Positions 1 through 8,030 of a stretch of 53,381 nucleotides of DNA are shown here, in pieces (position 1 is the first letter of the stretch; every line of letters starts with the position of its first letter). The position numbers were made by a program, and so were the translations under genes. The notes beneath the pieces are model-generated. The model saw only the letters and a list, made by a program, of their open reading frames with translations, was not told where the DNA came from and made no database searches. The DNA comes from Holtiella sp036655075 (GTDB lineage Bacteria; Bacillota; Clostridia; Lachnospirales; Cellulosilyticaceae): NCBI RefSeq assembly GCF_036655075.1, contig NZ_JAVVQU010000020.1:1-53381 (forward strand), given 5' to 3'.

Positions 1-145
1 TAGCCGGAATGAATTGAATCTCTTGGCGTACTTGTTCTTTACCAATAGGTACAAGTTCAGTATTACACCAAGGACAGTCTTTATCATTCTCATGAAGTGT
101 ACAAGGAACTTCTATAACTTCTAGCACTAAACCACTTTTGATATT
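1..145 (-). pseudogene. IS66-family transposase fragment (zinc-finger/linker part)
   Basis: Read on the minus strand, the frame encodes a stretch containing CPWCNTELVPIGKEQVRQEI followed by QFIPA. This is the pattern of the small zinc-binding region that precedes the catalytic part of IS66-type transposases (Cys-x2-Cys, then Gly-Lys-Glu and a Arg-x-Glu-hydrophobic-x-hydrophobic-Pro-Ala run). The frame meets a stop near 152-154, and the protein continues off the left edge, so only an internal piece is visible. It abuts an IS110-type fragment on the other strand, so this end of the window is a junction of two decayed mobile elements. The family call rests on pattern memory over about 45 residues. 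Confidence 0.6.
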
Positions 146-673
146 GAACCTTTAATCCACGGTTCTATGAAGGCTAAGTTACCTGAATTAGAACTCGCTA
201 TCGATGGTTATATAACACCTGAACAAGCTGCTAAAATAAAGGTTATTAAACATCACTTTGAAGATTTAAATAGTAGAAAAGCAGATCTTGAAAAGATTAT
301 TTTGGAACTTTCAAAACGTTATCAATCAGAACTAGACTTAATCCTTACTACACCATCCATGAAAAATACCTTTACAGCTATTGGTATTATTTCTGAGATT
401 GTCACAAATATGGATGTATTTCCTACGGCTAAACATCTCTGTTCATGCGCAGGTCTAACGCCTACCAATAATGAAAGTGCAGGAAAGAAAAAGGCTATTA
501 TTGCCATTGCACGAATGCTCCCTACTGCTATTTATAAGATGCTAAAAAACAAGGAAGTATACAATGCCGACCTCTATAAAAAATCAAACACTGTGCCTAT
601 TGATCGAGAGATAACTTTAACCGAAGCTCTCTCAATAATTAAAGCTCAGGGCTATCGACTAAAAACGTCTTAA
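140..673 (+). pseudogene. IS110-family transposase, C-terminal fragment
   Basis: The product of about 170-177 residues matches the C-terminal half of IS110/IS116/IS902 transposases. An alpha-helical linker is followed by the small helix-hairpin-helix-like domain with the FPTAKHLCSCAGLTPTN signature, then GKKKAIIAIARMLPTAIYKM. The N-terminal DEDD RuvC-like catalytic domain (roughly 150-200 residues) is absent. The open frame begins at about 131 without a natural start, and the first ATG (167) lies inside the conserved region, so this is a 5'-truncated remnant, not an active gene. It may have been cut by insertion of the IS66-type sequence on its left. Positions 674-843 hold nothing I can recognise. 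Confidence 0.8.
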
Positions 674-843
674 TTTTTAATCTCCAGTGTCTTTTTAACA
701 TAAAGTCATCAAAAGATGGCTTATTTGCTATGCCCTTTAGATTATTGCCAACTTCAAGCTTTTATTTCAAACTTTCTCCTCACACAACTACCTATTTTAT
801 ATCGTAATATTTTAAGCCCTCTATCTTTTGAAGCTTATTATGC

Positions 844-882
844 AAAAAATCCTAGAACATACTTTGATTTATGTCTAGGATT
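844..882 (-). terminator. Rho-independent terminator of the retropepsin gene pair
   Basis: AATCCTAG (848-855) pairs with CTAGGATT (875-882), extended by ACATA/TTATGT inside. Read on the minus strand, the stem is followed by six T residues. It lies directly after the stop of the protease gene. Confidence 0.7.
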
Positions 883-886
883 CTCT

Positions 887-1291
887 CTATTTGTATTGCT
901 CACATACTATTTTTCTTAATTCAAAATCTAGCGTTACTCTGTAGTTTGCTATAACATTTAATCCAATCACGCCTACGGAGAAACTTTCCTCTGGAAAAGT
1001 ATGTGCATATACTTCTACATCTTCTAATATGAATTGTCCTATTTTTAATCGTTCTATTCTAACAATATCAACATACGCCACACCACTTGCTGTTGTAATT
1101 CTTGCCTTTTCACAATTACTTACATCATAACCTAACTGATATAAAATATCCTTAGAAATAATCGTTACACTAGCACCTGTATCAAATACTACCATCATAT
1201 TTCTGAACCTATTAACTCTTTTACTCCAGAGTTCTAAGTCTAGCATTACCATATTACCCATAGGTTCCATCTTTATTTCACACTTGCTCAT
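887..1291 (-). CDS. Retropepsin-like aspartic protease (clan AA)
   Basis: This 134-residue protein has the hallmark of a single-lobe retroviral-type aspartic protease. A hydrophobic strand leads into FDTGAS (catalytic Asp37), and a second hydrophobic-Gly motif (VGVIGLNVI, about residues 106-114) follows, as in pepsin-fold half-barrels. No signal peptide or membrane segment is visible, so it should be cytosolic and act as a homodimer. Its ATG overlaps the stop of the preceding small gene (ATGA), so the two are translationally coupled. It is short for a bacterial protease and lacks any targeting domain. The substrate is unknown. The fold assignment is strong; a proteolytic function is inferred. 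Confidence 0.8.
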   Translation of the reverse strand: MSKCEIKMEPMGNMVMLDLELWSKRVNRFRNMMVVFDTGASVTIISKDILYQLGYDVSNCEKARITTASGVAYVDIVRIERLKIGQFILEDVEVYAHTFPEESFSVGVIGLNVIANYRVTLDFELRKIVCEQYK

Positions 1292-1515
1292 AATATAACG
1301 CTAACTCCTTCTGGTATCTCCCCTGCATATCTAAGATAAGTATCACTTTCTTCCATAATGTACTCATTCATGCCCCTTATAACCCTATCTCTGCTTTCGC
1401 TATGAAGAACAACTTCTCCGCCCATAACTGTTCCATTATCATCTTTGTCACAGTTAATCATAAATACCCATTGTCCATTATACTCTTCGTTTATACTTTC
1501 AATTGTTTTATACAT
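1288..1515 (-). CDS. Small conserved protein coupled to the retropepsin-like protease
   Basis: This 75-residue acidic protein has no domain I can name. I chose the internal ATG because GAGGTGAG lies just upstream of it; the upstream in-frame start (1569) has no such site. The sequence MYKTIESINEEYNGQWVFMI begins the protein, followed by a Cys-Asp-Lys segment and a GGEVVLHSES stretch. This suggests a small alpha/beta fold. Its stop overlaps the protease ATG by four bases, so the two are made together. It could be a chaperone, inhibitor or substrate adaptor of the protease, which is inference from coupling only. Confidence 0.65.
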   Translation of the reverse strand: MYKTIESINEEYNGQWVFMINCDKDDNGTVMGGEVVLHSESRDRVIRGMNEYIMEESDTYLRYAGEIPEGVSVIL

Positions 1516-1600
1516 TAACTCACCTCTTTTCAGTAAGTATTTACCTTTATATACCTCATTATAATACATCCCAAATAGCTTTAAGCTATTTTTCTATCAC

Positions 1601-2080
1601 TTATTTATGGTACGGTTCACCATTATTAATCCTATACCCTCTATAAATTTGCTCCAATAACATGACTCTAAATAATTGATGTGGAAATGTCATCTTTGAG
1701 AAGGATAGGCTGTCATTAGCTCTTTTAAGGACTTTGTCTGAGAGTCCAAGTGAGCCTCCGATGACAAAAACAATGTGGCTATTGCCTTGAACGCTACAGT
1801 TGGCCATCATTTGTGCAAGGCCTTCTGATGTGACCATCTTGCCGCCAAGGTCTAGGGTGATGACGTAGGCAGTATCTTTGATTTGGGCTAAGATTTTCTC
1901 CCCTTCTTTTTCTTTGATTTGGAGCTCTTCTTTTTCTGAGGCATTGTCTGGTGTTTTTTCATCTGTTAGCTCAATGATCCCAAGTTTGCAGTAACGGCTG
2001 AGTCTTTTGCTGTATTCATCTATGGCTTGTACCAAGTATTTTTCTTTGAGTTTACCTACGCATACGATTTCTATTTTCAT
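1601..2080 (-). CDS. rlmH: 23S rRNA (pseudouridine1915-N3)-methyltransferase RlmH
   Basis: The 159-residue product matches RlmH (YbeA/SPOUT family) over its full length. It opens with MKIEIVCVGKLKEKYL, contains the AdoMet-binding knot segment with FVIGGSLGLSD, and ends with the diagnostic EQIYRGYRINNGEPYHK, where the C-terminal YHK contacts the ribosome. RlmH methylates pseudouridine 1915 in helix 69 of 23S rRNA on the 70S ribosome. The start was set at the ATG preceded by AGGAGAG; an in-frame ATG seven codons upstream has no ribosome binding site. A TATAAT-like box just upstream on the minus strand (about 2115-2131) suggests its own promoter. The gene is intact and of normal length. Confidence 0.97.
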   Translation of the reverse strand: MKIEIVCVGKLKEKYLVQAIDEYSKRLSRYCKLGIIELTDEKTPDNASEKEELQIKEKEGEKILAQIKDTAYVITLDLGGKMVTSEGLAQMMANCSVQGNSHIVFVIGGSLGLSDKVLKRANDSLSFSKMTFPHQLFRVMLLEQIYRGYRINNGEPYHK

Positions 2081-2100
2081 GTGTCTCTCCTGAAAAGTCA

Positions 2101-2439
2101 TTTTTTACCCCTATTATAACACGATTATAATTCTTCCTATACTTGTCCCCTTAAAGTAATACTTTAACCCTTAATTTTTTTTACTTTTTTTGCTTATTTT
2201 TCTCTCAAAGTATTCGCTTTCTCGGTCTATTCCTTTTCTTCTTTTATGGATATTGTATACTTTTTTGAATCTGTTTTAAGCATAATCACAACAAAAATTT
2301 GTATTTTTTTGACTTTCTAGAAATCCACTTTTCTTATTTCCAGGGAAATCCCTTAAAAAGCATCGGCATTTTCAACTTAAAGTAGCATTTATTTTTATGG
2401 ATTTTGCCAGTTGCACAGATATGGAAATCAGGTGTATAA
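2101..2439. other. AT-rich intergenic region
   Basis: This is a T-rich plus strand with no open frame of note. It probably contains the minus-strand rlmH promoter near its left end (two TATAAT-like boxes about 2115-2131) and possibly the start of the structured RNA on the right. A short palindrome ATTTCCAGGGAAAT is seen at about 2336-2350. Nothing else is recognisable. Confidence 0.5.
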
Positions 2440-2985
2440 CTATCTTATCAAGTTTCGTTATAACCTTGGTGAGCGAAACGGTTCACCCAATATAAAAGTA
2501 CGGCATAAAGAACTATTCTAGGTACGTCCTTTATGCTGTACCACTAAGTATAAATTTGAAAGCCTTTAGTCTCCCCCTTCTAAAAGTGGACAAACTTATA
2601 TTTAGGCCCTAACTAATGAAGTGGTGGCAGCTTCGTTAACTTAGGTAACTATCGCTTCATTGACAGCTTCTTCTAAGCCACGTTCAATTGCATACAAGCC
2701 TTCAACTTCCCAGTAAGCTTAAGGTAACCTTAGCCACGGCTAACCGAGGCGGAAACTAGCAGTGATAACTACAATGGTAGCGCTTTCACCAAAAGGCCCC
2801 CGCAAGAGGTGCACCAACGCAAGTATTCCCCATGTGAACCTAAAAGTTGAACCTTCCTCGCAACTGAACAAGTGCTTTCCTTTCATTGTCAATGACACTT
2901 ACACTTTGCCACAACAGCATAAGCCACCTGAAGTCTGCCCGTTTTTTAAGGGGGAGGGTATACTTCGGGTGGCTTGTGTTGTCTA
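2440..2985 (+). ncRNA. Probable large structured noncoding RNA of unassigned family (strand uncertain)
   Basis: This stretch of about 540 bases is less AT-rich than its flanks, lacks any convincing protein frame and holds several long imperfect stems. Examples are GTACGGCATAAAGAAC (2498-2513) with 2526-2541; AAGTATAAATTTG (2546-2558) with CAAACTTATATTT (2591-2603), closed by CC/GG and holding an inner stem; AATGAAGTG (2615-2623) with CGCTTCATT (2653-2661); TTAGC/GCTAA (2730-2743); and AAGCCACCTGAAGT (2921-2934) with ACTTCGGGTGGCTT (2962-2975), extended by ACAACA/TGTTGT. Two of the four longest stems contain a pair that is G-U on the plus strand but A-C on the minus strand, which mildly favours plus-strand transcription. 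A weak promoter-like pair (TTGCAC, 18 bases, TATAAC) lies near 2412-2440. I cannot match it to RNase P, tmRNA, 6S or a known intron. Size is in the range of OLE, ROOL or GOLLD RNAs, but no diagnostic motif was recognised. Confidence 0.5.
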
Positions 2986-3801
2986 TTCTTCTACAAACCA
3001 TAAATTCATATCTACACCACCTGATATGCCATCTACAGTTCCGCTATCTGTATATTGCCACATCTTAAATGCATAAGGAAAACTTGGTACATCACTATAC
3101 TCTGCTAACCATACCTCATAGTCAGATAGCTCCTCTAGTGTAATCACATCTTGTAGCCAATGTCTGCTTCCATAAATCATAGGTTTGTATCCTGCTTGTT
3201 CAATCACTTCACAGAAAGCTTTTGTAATCTGTGTTTTTTCTTCTCTTGTTAAGTGCGTAATCCTATCTTTCCCTGCAACAAATTCCATATCAAAAACGAT
3301 AGGATAAGTGACCTTATGCCCTTGAATCTGTTGAAGCACAAATTGGGCTTCTTCTTTGGCCTCTTCTACTGAGATAGCCTGTGAGAAGAAATATAATCCT
3401 ACATCTATGCCTACTCGATTGGCTGAATTCATATTATATGTAAAAGTCGGGTCTTCTTTAATTGCGCCATTTCCATAGCCTCTATACCCTACACGTATCA
3501 TGGCAAAGTCAATACCATCCTTCTTGACCTTCTGCCATGATATCTTTTCTTGATGTTTGGAAACATCAATGCCCCACTTGGCTTTTATATTATCATACTG
3601 ATAGCTCTTCTTACCCTGATATGTTTCTAAAGCTTCCCACTTATAGCTATGCCTTGGTAGTGCCCTCTCATATTCGATGCTAGGTATTTCTTCATACTCT
3701 ATTCCATCAAGTTCAGGTCTATACCTTAAACTCACGACTGTCCCACACAAGTATAGTACTGCTGCTATTATTATAAGACGGGTTATCTGTTTTCTAGTCA
3801 T
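2983..3801 (-). CDS. Membrane-anchored GH25 family lysozyme
   Basis: The 272-residue protein has an N-terminal transmembrane segment (about residues 9-25), a short linker of about 50 residues, and a GH25 muramidase domain from about residue 75. Recognisable points are WGIDVSKHQ at the start of the barrel (catalytic-site Asp), the FDMEF Asp-x-Glu pair in the middle, and the closing MWQYTDSG...GISGGVDMN that is typical of the family C-terminus. It would hydrolyse the MurNAc-GlcNAc bond of peptidoglycan on the outer face of the membrane, probably in wall remodelling. AAGGAG precedes the ATG. Its stop codon abuts the stem that ends the structured RNA region. It stands alone, so it was probably transcribed from its own promoter. 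Confidence 0.93.
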   Translation of the reverse strand: MTRKQITRLIIIAAVLYLCGTVVSLRYRPELDGIEYEEIPSIEYERALPRHSYKWEALETYQGKKSYQYDNIKAKWGIDVSKHQEKISWQKVKKDGIDFAMIRVGYRGYGNGAIKEDPTFTYNMNSANRVGIDVGLYFFSQAISVEEAKEEAQFVLQQIQGHKVTYPIVFDMEFVAGKDRITHLTREEKTQITKAFCEVIEQAGYKPMIYGSRHWLQDVITLEELSDYEVWLAEYSDVPSFPYAFKMWQYTDSGTVDGISGGVDMNLWFVEE

Positions 3802-3945
3802 TTCTTCTGCTCCTTCTCCCTCTTACTGCACTCATGTTACAATCATTGTACGTCTAAAACCTTACAGTGCTCTCCATAACTTTCTTAAGATATTGTCATA
3901 ATTCCTTCCCTTCGTGCCTTGTCCCTTATCCTTTTTCCCGAAATA

Positions 3946-4002
3946 GAACAAGCCAGCTTTAGTCTCATCTTTTAAAAAACGAGACTGAAACTGGCTTGTT
4001 CT
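3946..4002. terminator. Long inverted repeat downstream of the ABC exporter operon
   Basis: GAACAAGCCAG...AGTCTC (3946-3966) pairs with GAGACT...CTGGCTTGTTC (3981-4001), giving a stem of about 20 base pairs around an AT-rich loop. It lies about 130 bases past the minus-strand ABC operon. Neither strand shows a clear T-run after the stem, so it may be a processed or weak terminator or a small mobile repeat. The rest of 3802-4134 shows nothing. Confidence 0.45.
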
Positions 4003-4134
4003 TCTAGCATACGCCTTTCCCTTTATTTCAAAATCCTATTGTCTAATCCCCTTTTCCATTACTACCTTTGACGCCCTTTAACCACTTTCCCTTCCCTTAT
4101 TCTATCTCTTATGAAATCCTTTGGATGATTAGAA

Positions 4135-5781
4135 TTAACTTGCCTTTTCCGCTCTTTTTCTGTAAGGATAAACTTGCTTATTCTTTACCATGAAAATTTC
4201 ATTGTAATCTTGTTCATGTTCTTTGAACAACACATGGGTTACATGAATAATTGTTACATCTTCTAAGTCTAAGAGACTCTTCTCTATTTCCTTAGCTTTC
4301 ACAGGATCTAGTGCTGAGAAGGCTTCATCAAGCAAGATTAAATCAGCCTTTTCTAGAAGTGCTCGTGCTATAGCAATACGGCTCTTCTCTCCACCTGAGA
4401 TATTCTTTCCATCGTCATAGAGCATACGTCCAAGTCCATCTGGATGGGCTGCTACAAACTCAGTAAGTCCTGCTTGTTGAAGGGCTTCTAGAATCGCTTC
4501 ATCACTGTAGTCTTTGTAAAGTGTTAAGTTATTTCTTAACGTATCTTCAAAGATAAAAACCTTTTGGTCGATGTTACTGATTGTCTTAAAGTAAGCCTCT
4601 TTCTTAATCTCTTTAAGGGCTACATCCCCCATCCAAATCGTACCTTGTGTTGGATTGAAATATTTGCGTAAGAGTTTTAGCAAAGTGGATTTACCGCCAC
4701 CACTTGGGCCAATAATTAGGTACTTTTCACCTTTTTTGAAGGCTACATTAACTTTTTCTAAGATAGGTTGATGCTCGTCATAGGCAAAGGAAACATCTTC
4801 TAGACTCATCCCTTTTCCTATAGCACAATTCTCTATCGTTTCTTCTGCTTCAATTGCATTCGTAAGGGTATCTTCTATCTTTTTAATAATTCCGCCTACT
4901 GAAGCAATTTGTGGCATCGCTTCACTCATCATCATCATAGGCCCTAAAATTCTAAACATCCCCTCTACTACAAGGAGTACACCTCCAATTGTCCCCTTAC
5001 CTTGTAAGGCTAAGTACCCTGCTACTCCCATGACACCTAGCACCATAAAGTTTGACACTGTATTTTCCATACAATAGACGTAGGTCAGTAAGCGGTCTAC
5101 TAAGTACCCTTTATGTTGTACCGTTTCACTTTTCTTATCAAAATTCTTTTGGATACGCCCTTGTAGATTGTTGTTACGAATAATGTGAAATGCAGACAGT
5201 ACTTCTTTGATATACCCTGTATAGTTTTCAAACAAGTCACTCCTTAAGGTCGTCTGCTTGGTAATAGGTCTTTGCAACCACAAGGTAAGCCCTGTATTAA
5301 TGATAACAAGCAAGATTCCCAGCCCAATCAACTTAGGATTGACTGTCCAGATCATCCACATCCCTGCAATAAATACTGCACCGCCATCCACAATAGCGTA
5401 CACAGGGTTAATCAACTTTTGCTCGAGTGTATTAAAGTCATTGGTTAGGGCAGATAAATATTTGGCGTTATTCTCTGCATAGAATTCACTTATATTTTTG
5501 GTATACATCTTTTCTAAATAGTAGTTTTTCATCTGCTCATTAGCTTTGCGCTTATATAAGTTCTTTGCATAAGTTACAAGTATTGCAATCGGCACTAGGG
5601 TTAAGGCAATACCCATCAACCTCATACTTTGGCTTGTAAATGCTGTCATTTCCTTGTTTAGGGCAAGGTCGAATAGCCCCATCATCTCAATCATAACGTA
5701 CCCTTCTATTAGCCCGAGTACTAAAGTAATTCCAACGGCCACTAGTAAGTATGGCCATACGTTCATTAAGCGTTTTAGCAT
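4135..5781 (-). CDS. ABC exporter subunit B (fused permease and ATPase)
   Basis: The 548-residue half-transporter has an N-terminal six-helix type IV exporter domain (about residues 1-300) and a C-terminal nucleotide-binding domain. The latter carries Walker A GPSGGGKST, signature ISGGEKSRIAIARALLE, Walker B LILLDEAFSALD with the catalytic Glu, and switch His in IHVTH. Its ATG lies within the stop region of the upstream exporter gene (ATGCTAA, 7-base overlap), so the two are made together and should form a heterodimer. The substrate cannot be told from sequence; lipids, peptides or drugs are the usual choices. A strong GAGGGGGTG precedes the start. Confidence 0.9.
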   Translation of the reverse strand: MLKRLMNVWPYLLVAVGITLVLGLIEGYVMIEMMGLFDLALNKEMTAFTSQSMRLMGIALTLVPIAILVTYAKNLYKRKANEQMKNYYLEKMYTKNISEFYAENNAKYLSALTNDFNTLEQKLINPVYAIVDGGAVFIAGMWMIWTVNPKLIGLGILLVIINTGLTLWLQRPITKQTTLRSDLFENYTGYIKEVLSAFHIIRNNNLQGRIQKNFDKKSETVQHKGYLVDRLLTYVYCMENTVSNFMVLGVMGVAGYLALQGKGTIGGVLLVVEGMFRILGPMMMMSEAMPQIASVGGIIKKIEDTLTNAIEAEETIENCAIGKGMSLEDVSFAYDEHQPILEKVNVAFKKGEKYLIIGPSGGGKSTLLKLLRKYFNPTQGTIWMGDVALKEIKKEAYFKTISNIDQKVFIFEDTLRNNLTLYKDYSDEAILEALQQAGLTEFVAAHPDGLGRMLYDDGKNISGGEKSRIAIARALLEKADLILLDEAFSALDPVKAKEIEKSLLDLEDVTIIHVTHVLFKEHEQDYNEIFMVKNKQVYPYRKRAEKAS

Positions 5782-7418
5782 ACGCTCACCCCCTCAAAAT
5801 AATCTGCTACATCATAGCATATCAGTCTGCCTGCTTGCAGTTTCAATACATAGTCATACCCTTCGCTCACGCCTTCATAGTAGCGATGACTAATGGCAAC
5901 TACTGTCTGTGGCAAGCTCAAGAAGACTTTTTCTATCTCACGGCCCAAGGCTTCATTTAAGCTAGCTGTCCCCTCATCTACAAAGAGAATTTCTGCCTCT
6001 TTGGCAATGGCACGTGCAATGGCAATACGTTGTCTTTGCCCACCTGATAAGTTCTTACCATTCTCCAATAAGAGTGTGTCTAACCCCTCTTCTAAGCCTT
6101 GTATTACAGATTCAAGGCCTGCCGCGCCAATAGCCTGAGTCATACAACTTTCTTCTACTGATTTATAAAGACTAATATTATTTCTGATGGTATCTTCAAA
6201 CAAGAAGATGTCTTGGTCAATAACAGCAACTTTATCGTTAAAGTCTCTTTCATCTATTGTTCTATAATCCACACCATCCACTTCAATAGTGCCTGCATAG
6301 TCTTCATTTAGAAGTTCTAACATTTTAAGCAAAGTAGACTTACCTGCCCCACTTGCGCCTTTAATCAAATATTTTTTCCCTTTTTCCAAAGTGATACAAG
6401 CTTTGTCTAGCAACGTACGCCCTTCGTAGCCAAAGCTCACTTGGTTTAAAGTAATGTGTTCTTTAAACACAAAAGGTTCACATTTTGTTTCTTCTTGTGC
6501 CACCTCTAAATGAGTCAACTTATCATAAATTTTAATGGAAGAACGCATGACATTAACAAGGGGTAAGGCGTCCATAATTCTAAAGACAATTTGTGTACTA
6601 AGCTGAAATAAGAATACAGCTACACCTAGTCCAAGCCCTGCACCAATGCGATGCCCTAAGTAAAAGATTACAGCTGCCATAACAAAGTAACCTACAAAAA
6701 TAAGTACATTTTGTTGAATCTCTGAATAGTTATTAAAGGCCTGCTTTCTAGCCTCAGCTCTTGAGATCTCCTTTTTGTTCTTTTCCAAAAACTTCTCTTC
6801 CATATTCCCAAGCTTAATAATCTCTAGACCATTAAAGGTATTACTCATATTTAATGTCAGCGTTTCATTCCCCTCGGACACTGCCTCTTGCAACTTCTCA
6901 GTACGTGCTAAAAAGAGCTTACACAGGATGTAACAGACAGCCGATACAGTCAAAATTCCTCCAGCTAACAGTGGTTCTTGTACAGCGATGATGAGGATAC
7001 CGACTAAGTACATTCCCCCTCCTGAAATTAAGTTCAATAAACTGACGAAAAACTTCTCTTCTATTAAGTTCACATCATTGGTCAGCCTTGAAACGTAGTT
7101 TTCCTTAGACACTTTGGCAAATTGCTTCGGTGTCATCTGTAAAACCGTACGGAAAGCTTCTTTTCGAATGTCCAAAAGCACATTGCGCATATAACCAATC
7201 CGTAAGAATCTAGAGGCTAAATAAAGTCCCGCGCCCACACATACAATCACAACACCATAGATAATACGTGTTATAAAAAGTTCCATACTCCCTTTTTCTA
7301 GTGCATCCATCACCCAAGAGGATACCCCCATAATCAGCAAGTCACTGATAATAAAGAAGCAACTTGCAATGGTATACATAATAAATTCCCATTTTCTTTT
7401 TAATAATAATGTTTTCAT
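5775..7418 (-). CDS. ABC exporter subunit A (fused permease and ATPase)
   Basis: The 547-residue half-transporter is the first gene of a two-gene operon. A transmembrane domain of about 300 residues is followed by an ATPase with Walker A GASGAGKST, signature LSGGQRQRIAIARAIAKE, Walker B ILFVDEGTASLN and switch His in VAISHR. The catalytic Glu is kept, so unlike many heterodimeric exporters neither subunit shows an obviously degenerate site by these motifs. The D-loop reads SLNE in place of the usual SALD, a small deviation. The gene is preceded by GGGGAGG and by a long leader that contains a terminator-like hairpin (7482-7519), which hints at attenuation control. Confidence 0.9.
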   Translation of the reverse strand: MKTLLLKRKWEFIMYTIASCFFIISDLLIMGVSSWVMDALEKGSMELFITRIIYGVVIVCVGAGLYLASRFLRIGYMRNVLLDIRKEAFRTVLQMTPKQFAKVSKENYVSRLTNDVNLIEEKFFVSLLNLISGGGMYLVGILIIAVQEPLLAGGILTVSAVCYILCKLFLARTEKLQEAVSEGNETLTLNMSNTFNGLEIIKLGNMEEKFLEKNKKEISRAEARKQAFNNYSEIQQNVLIFVGYFVMAAVIFYLGHRIGAGLGLGVAVFLFQLSTQIVFRIMDALPLVNVMRSSIKIYDKLTHLEVAQEETKCEPFVFKEHITLNQVSFGYEGRTLLDKACITLEKGKKYLIKGASGAGKSTLLKMLELLNEDYAGTIEVDGVDYRTIDERDFNDKVAVIDQDIFLFEDTIRNNISLYKSVEESCMTQAIGAAGLESVIQGLEEGLDTLLLENGKNLSGGQRQRIAIARAIAKEAEILFVDEGTASLNEALGREIEKVFLSLPQTVVAISHRYYEGVSEGYDYVLKLQAGRLICYDVADYFEGVSVC

Positions 7419-7481
7419 AAACCCTCCCCAAAATTACAGGATTCTTTGTTGCAAATAGATTGCTACTTTTGCGCACAAAAA

Positions 7482-7567
7482 TAGACTATAGAAAATACTA
7501 TTTCCTATAGTCTATAAGGTCCAGCCTAGCCTGTCGGTCTGCTCGCTGCGCTTCTATCTATAGAAAA
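7482..7567 (-). promoter_or_regulatory. Candidate transcription attenuator in the ABC exporter leader
   Basis: On the minus strand, TAGACTATAG and CTATAGTCTA (arms at plus 7505-7514 and 7482-7491) form a 10-bp hairpin, with an AAA/TTT extension, followed by ATTTTTG. This is a terminator-like element about 65 bases before the exporter ATG. Just upstream, TTTTCTATAG (plus 7558-7567) can instead pair with CTATAGGAAA of the first arm (plus 7501-7510) over ten bases with one G-U, a possible antiterminator. The mechanism and ligand are unknown. CTATAG is self-complementary, so chance pairing is possible. Confidence 0.4.
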
Positions 7568-7982
7568 GTAGAGTTATAATGAATCTTATACTATCTGCAT
7601 CAAAGAACACGCCTTATAGGCATCACAAACAAACCTATTTTAAGGCCTCAAAGTAATTTCGTTACTTTAAATTTGTATTTTTACAGTGTTCTTGATTCGT
7701 TGATACCAAGGTATCTTCTTAACAGCTTAGTATTATACTCATCCTCTACTTTCCTCCAATTCATTAATTTATTTTATAATAATACTATAGTATATATTTT
7801 TTGTAAATACATAAAATATATACTAATTTGTTCTAATTTACTTTTTAACCTATTTTTAACCTATTTTACCTACGCTCTTTACATGAGTCTTCTATACTCA
7901 TAATATACTCTGATATGAGCGATCGAGTATAAATTTCTTCAAGACTACATCCTATCCTCTCATGTATAGATGAGAAGAAAAA
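7568..7982. other. AT-rich intergenic stretch between the liv and ABC exporter operons
   Basis: No credible gene. A short hairpin AAAGTAA-TTTCG-TTACTTT lies at about 7649-7667. The part from 7740 to 7900 is extremely AT-rich. It presumably carries the exporter promoter on the minus strand, but I cannot place it with confidence. Confidence 0.4.
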
Positions 7983-8025
7983 GACCTACTGATGGTTGAT
8001 CACCCTATCTCGTAGGTCATTTTTT
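7983..8025. terminator. Terminator after livF
   Basis: GACCTAC (7983-7989) pairs with GTAGGTC (8012-8018). A T-run follows on both strands (ATTTTTTT on plus, TTTTTC on minus). It closes the minus-strand liv operon. Confidence 0.75.
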
Positions 8026-8030
8026 TATGC

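Noticed and set aside
716..919. Plus-strand frame after the IS110 fragment
   Set aside because: No ribosome binding site, no recognisable domain, and it runs through the terminator of the minus-strand operon.
2642..2716. Short minus-strand frame reading AYWEVEGLYAIERGLEEAVN-like
   Set aside because: It is only about 24 codons between stops and lacks a start, so it is probably chance within a GC-richer RNA.
2762..3076. Plus-strand open frame of 104 codons over the structured RNA region
   Set aside because: It has no ribosome binding site, overlaps the lysozyme gene on the other strand, and its composition does not look like protein. The stems explain the region better.
7673..7903. Plus-strand frame in the AT-rich gap between operons
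   Set aside because: Low-complexity Leu/Phe/Tyr translation of AT-rich DNA with no ribosome binding site.
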